A DNA stretch of 8,412 bases from Bacteroidota bacterium (GTDB lineage Bacteria; Bacteroidota; Bacteroidia; JAADEI01), in NCBI GenBank assembly GCA_024280615.1, contig JAJRPU010000038.1, positions 1 through 8,412 on the forward strand, given 5' to 3'. Shown in pieces: positions 7,689 to 8,412 of the stretch. Below the pieces are notes generated by a model. It did no database searches and was not told the origin of the DNA. It saw only the letters and a list, made by a program, of their open reading frames with translations. Within the stretch, counting starts at the first letter, position 1; every line of letters begins with the position of its first letter. Both the position numbers and the translations under genes were made by a program.

Positions 7689-8412
7689 TTAAATTGCGAT
7701 TGTTGAAATCTTCGTTAATAAATGTTTGGAGTCTGCGTGGCATAGCCATCCACCGTAGGAACACTTCATTGTCAAAAAAGAATCCTTAGCCAATTGTTTC
7801 AATCTGTTCTGGTTTGTGCCCAGCAAGATAAAATTCCTGATTGTCTTGCGCAATGCTGTTAGTCTGACTTCTTGGTTTTGAAGCAAGTTTCTCATTTGTT
7901 GGAACCGATGGAACATTCTTTTCAATGTGGTTGTGCGAACCAGTGTCCGGCGTGCCCAAACGACATATCCCACGAAATCTATCCCATATCGCACTGGTTG
8001 AACGACTTGTTTGTTTGGATGGAGCGACAATTTTAGGTGTTTCCTCAGAAAATGGTCAATTTCGTTGAGAATGGCTTTCAACGGTGTTTCTTCCGAACTT
8101 AGAATTACAAAATCATCAACATATCTAAAATAGTGCGTTAGTTTGAGTTCGTGGACGATGAACCTGTCCAGTTCGTGTAGATAGATTGCGGCGAAGAGTT
8201 GGCTGGTGGCATTGCCAAGGGGCAAGCCCATGTCTTGAGGACAATTGAATAATGTTTTGTGAGGGGGGAGCATTTTTATGAGAGAGCGAGGACAGGTAAC
8301 ATAAAAGTTTTTTGTTGGGTCAGAGAAAATGATTGTTTGAGCCACGTAGGTGAGCCATTGGTAATATGGATGATTTTCAATGTGTTTGAACCAGTGTCTG
8401 TTTAATAGGTGC
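7689..8412 (-). CDS. Reverse transcriptase, DGR-clade-like (5' end outside window)
   Basis: The frame is open from the right edge (first full codon 8411-8409) to the TAA at 7691-7689 and gives the C-terminal 240 residues of an RNA-directed DNA polymerase. A GTG at 8345 is not the real start, because the frame and reverse-transcriptase-like sequence (RHWFKHIENHPYYQWLTY) continue upstream to the edge. Counting from the edge, visible motifs are: motif B GLPLGNATSQ at 62-71; catalytic motif C YVDD at 97-100 (8123-8112), giving two of the three metal-binding aspartates; and an FVGY segment at 146-149, matching the primer-grip region. A basic thumb-like helical tail follows. The first catalytic Asp (motif A) and the fingers lie outside the window. 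LGxxxSQ in motif B, where group II intron and retron enzymes usually have QGxxxSP, is typical of DGR and related reverse transcriptases. No maturase/X, HNH or intron sequence follows the stop. Whether it serves a DGR, a defence system or an orphan element cannot be decided here. Confidence 0.92.
   Translation of the reverse strand, partial: HLLNRHWFKHIENHPYYQWLTYVAQTIIFSDPTKNFYVTCPRSLIKMLPPHKTLFNCPQDMGLPLGNATSQLFAAIYLHELDRFIVHELKLTHYFRYVDDFVILSSEETPLKAILNEIDHFLRKHLKLSLHPNKQVVQPVRYGIDFVGYVVWARRTLVRTTTLKRMFHRFQQMRNLLQNQEVRLTALRKTIRNFILLGTNQNRLKQLAKDSFLTMKCSYGGWLCHADSKHLLTKISTIAI

Noticed and set aside
8343..8345. GTG as start codon of the reverse transcriptase
   Set aside because: The same frame stays open to the right edge, and the extra 22 residues read like conserved reverse transcriptase sequence, so the gene begins outside the window.

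Overview
This window is most likely from a member of the Bacteroidota or a close FCB-group relative. Most of it (337-7464, minus strand) is one intact gene for SprA/Sov, the giant outer-membrane translocon of the type IX secretion system, a system known only from that lineage. The sequence is AT-leaning and shows no strong Shine-Dalgarno sites, which fits. I cannot name a genus.

All three supported genes lie on the minus strand, so they read from high to low coordinates. At the right edge (7689-8412) is the C-terminal part of a reverse transcriptase. Its motif B is LGNATSQ and its catalytic motif is YVDD, so it resembles diversity-generating-retroelement (DGR)-clade reverse transcriptases more than group II intron or retron enzymes. 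Its N-terminus lies outside the window. Next comes a 224-base non-coding block (7465-7688) of short direct and inverted repeats built on the word CACAGAG, including an exact 23-bp repeat in two copies. Then sprA runs 2375 codons. Its stop codon overlaps by four bases (ATGA) the start of a third gene (1-340), which runs off the left edge. That gene encodes an exported protein with an N-terminal carboxypeptidase-regulatory-like beta-sandwich.

SprA and the downstream exported protein look like one translationally coupled unit acting at the outer membrane. The reverse transcriptase and repeat block look like an accessory insertion just upstream of sprA. No DGR template/variable repeat pair, CRISPR array, tRNA, rRNA or insertion-sequence transposase was seen. 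The points most worth following up are the association of the reverse transcriptase with the repeats and the identity of the gene coupled to sprA.
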